NCBI GenBank assembly: GCA_016926975.1
Contig: JAFGNP010000062.1
Location: forward strand, 1-36,710
DNA length: 36,710 nucleotides
Direction of reading: 5' to 3'
Origin: Coriobacteriia bacterium
GTDB taxonomy: Bacteria; Actinomycetota; Coriobacteriia; Anaerosomatales; Anaerosomataceae
Translations under genes and position numbers: made by a program
Notes under the pieces: generated by a model
What the model saw: only the letters and a program-made list of their open reading frames with translations
What the model was told of the DNA's origin: nothing
Database searches by the model: none
Shown here: positions 35,661 through 36,710 of the stretch, in pieces
How positions within the stretch are numbered: the stretch's first letter is position 1
Layout: the number at the start of each line of letters is the position of its first letter

Positions 35661-36353
35661 ATGTCTCGCAGATTCGTCGGTCTGAGCGTGGTGGACAGCA
35701 AGAGTCTGCCGTCCCGTTGCGCCGGGTGTATGTACTGGCAGAGCGTCCAGATACTACCCATGCGCTGTGGTGCTCTGTGTGATCGGCAGGCCGCCGATGA
35801 CTGGGTGAGTAAGGTATCGGCCGAGTGGGGCGAGTGCGGGCGAGTGGCAGTAGAAGACGGCGAGTTCCTTGGCTTCATCAAGTACGCGCCACCCCGGTAT
35901 CTGCCACAGACAAGAGCGATGCCAGCCGGTCCGCCGCTCGATGATGCGCCGCTCATCACCTGTATGCACATCGCAGCGGAAGCACGTCGGCACGGTCTCG
36001 GAGGGGTGCTGCTGCGCGATGCTCTGCGCGACCTCGTCGGACGCGGGGAGCGCACGGTGCAGGCGTACGCGCTGGCGCAGCGAGTCGACTATGAGACCGC
36101 GCCGATGGTCGGCGTTGACTTCCTCTTACGCAACGGATTCACGGTTGCCCGCCCCCATCCCGATGTGCCGCTACTGCGGCTTGACCTCAAGTCACTCGTA
36201 TCGTGGACGGACAATCTCGATACCGTCCTTGAGTCGCTCCGCATTCCCGTGCGCGTTCCGAAGCGAGCCCCTGCGACGTTGTCTTCGAGTCGGAAAAGGA
36301 GGCGCGGTTCGCTCGACGGCGGTGCGGGGCCGGAGGTCTCCGGTCGAGGGTAG
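35661..36353 (+). CDS. GNAT-like N-acetyltransferase with N-terminal CxxC motif
   Basis: 'MHIAAEARRHGLGGVLLRDALRDLVGRGERTVQAYA' plus 'VDFLLRNGFTVARPHPDVPLLRLDL'; 'SRCAGCMYWQ' near the N-terminus. Confidence 0.65.
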   Translation: MSRRFVGLSVVDSKSLPSRCAGCMYWQSVQILPMRCGALCDRQAADDWVSKVSAEWGECGRVAVEDGEFLGFIKYAPPRYLPQTRAMPAGPPLDDAPLITCMHIAAEARRHGLGGVLLRDALRDLVGRGERTVQAYALAQRVDYETAPMVGVDFLLRNGFTVARPHPDVPLLRLDLKSLVSWTDNLDTVLESLRIPVRVPKRAPATLSSSRKRRRGSLDGGAGPEVSGRG

Positions 36354-36392
36354 CGGTGGGCGGACGGTGACCAGGTAGGCATAATCCCAAGG

Positions 36393-36710
36393 ATGACCAC
36401 GGCGAAACTCATACGCGGAGGCGTCCGTCTCGTGATATTGGCCCTTGTGGTCGGACTCGTGTCCGCCGCCGCTCGCGAGTCCGTGGCCGGTCTCCCGGTA
36501 ACCATCGACGGTGAGCAGGTACTGGTCCGCAGGGGTGCGGACGTTTGTGATGCGTTGGGTGGCATGACCGAGATGCCAGAGGGCCGCATACTCGCTGCAT
36601 CGGACAGTCGCGTGCTTGCCGAGTCTTCGGGTATGTCCGGTACCGTTCTGCTGAACGGGAAAGCTGCGCCGCTGTCTGCCGTTCTGCACGAAGGCGACTG
36701 CATCGAGACG
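36393..36710 (+). CDS. secreted/membrane-anchored protein, 3' truncated by window edge
   Basis: ATG at 36393, 106 codons open to the window end: 'MTTAKLIRGGVRLVILALVVGLVSAAARESVAGLPVTIDGEQVLVRRGADVCDALGG...'. Confidence 0.55.
   Translation, partial: MTTAKLIRGGVRLVILALVVGLVSAAARESVAGLPVTIDGEQVLVRRGADVCDALGGMTEMPEGRILAASDSRVLAESSGMSGTVLLNGKAAPLSAVLHEGDCIET

Noticed and set aside
1-36710. CRISPR arrays, tRNA/rRNA genes, transposases or prophage
   Set aside because: No regularly spaced repeats, tRNA-like cloverleaf, or integrase/transposase coding seen; the holin-III-like protein at 30749 is a common chromosomal membrane family and has no phage neighbours.

Overview
High-GC bacterial chromosomal window with an actinobacterial/Coriobacteriia-like feel (lineage is inference only). 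It is densely packed with housekeeping, envelope, ion-transport and signalling genes. The centrepiece is a minus-strand operon (about 4.9-16.1 kb). It encodes an Mrp/Mbh-type cation antiporter module: MnhE, F, G, a DUF4040/MbhD-like protein, MnhB and MnhC, plus FOUR large NuoL/M/N-type antiporter subunits. A membrane protein with a degenerate GGDEF domain heads the operon and a Cys-rich 2x[4Fe-4S] protein ends it. Other points of interest are: a PAS histidine kinase whose H-box His is Gln; a HEAT-repeat protein and an HD-GYP protein that seem to share an N-terminal module; a stand-alone cyanophycin-synthetase N-terminal-like domain; and a T-box leader with an intrinsic terminator ahead of an aminotransferase-ddl pair. 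I saw no CRISPR array, tRNA, rRNA, transposase or prophage. All calls come from reading the sequence and the supplied ORF translations; no database search was run.
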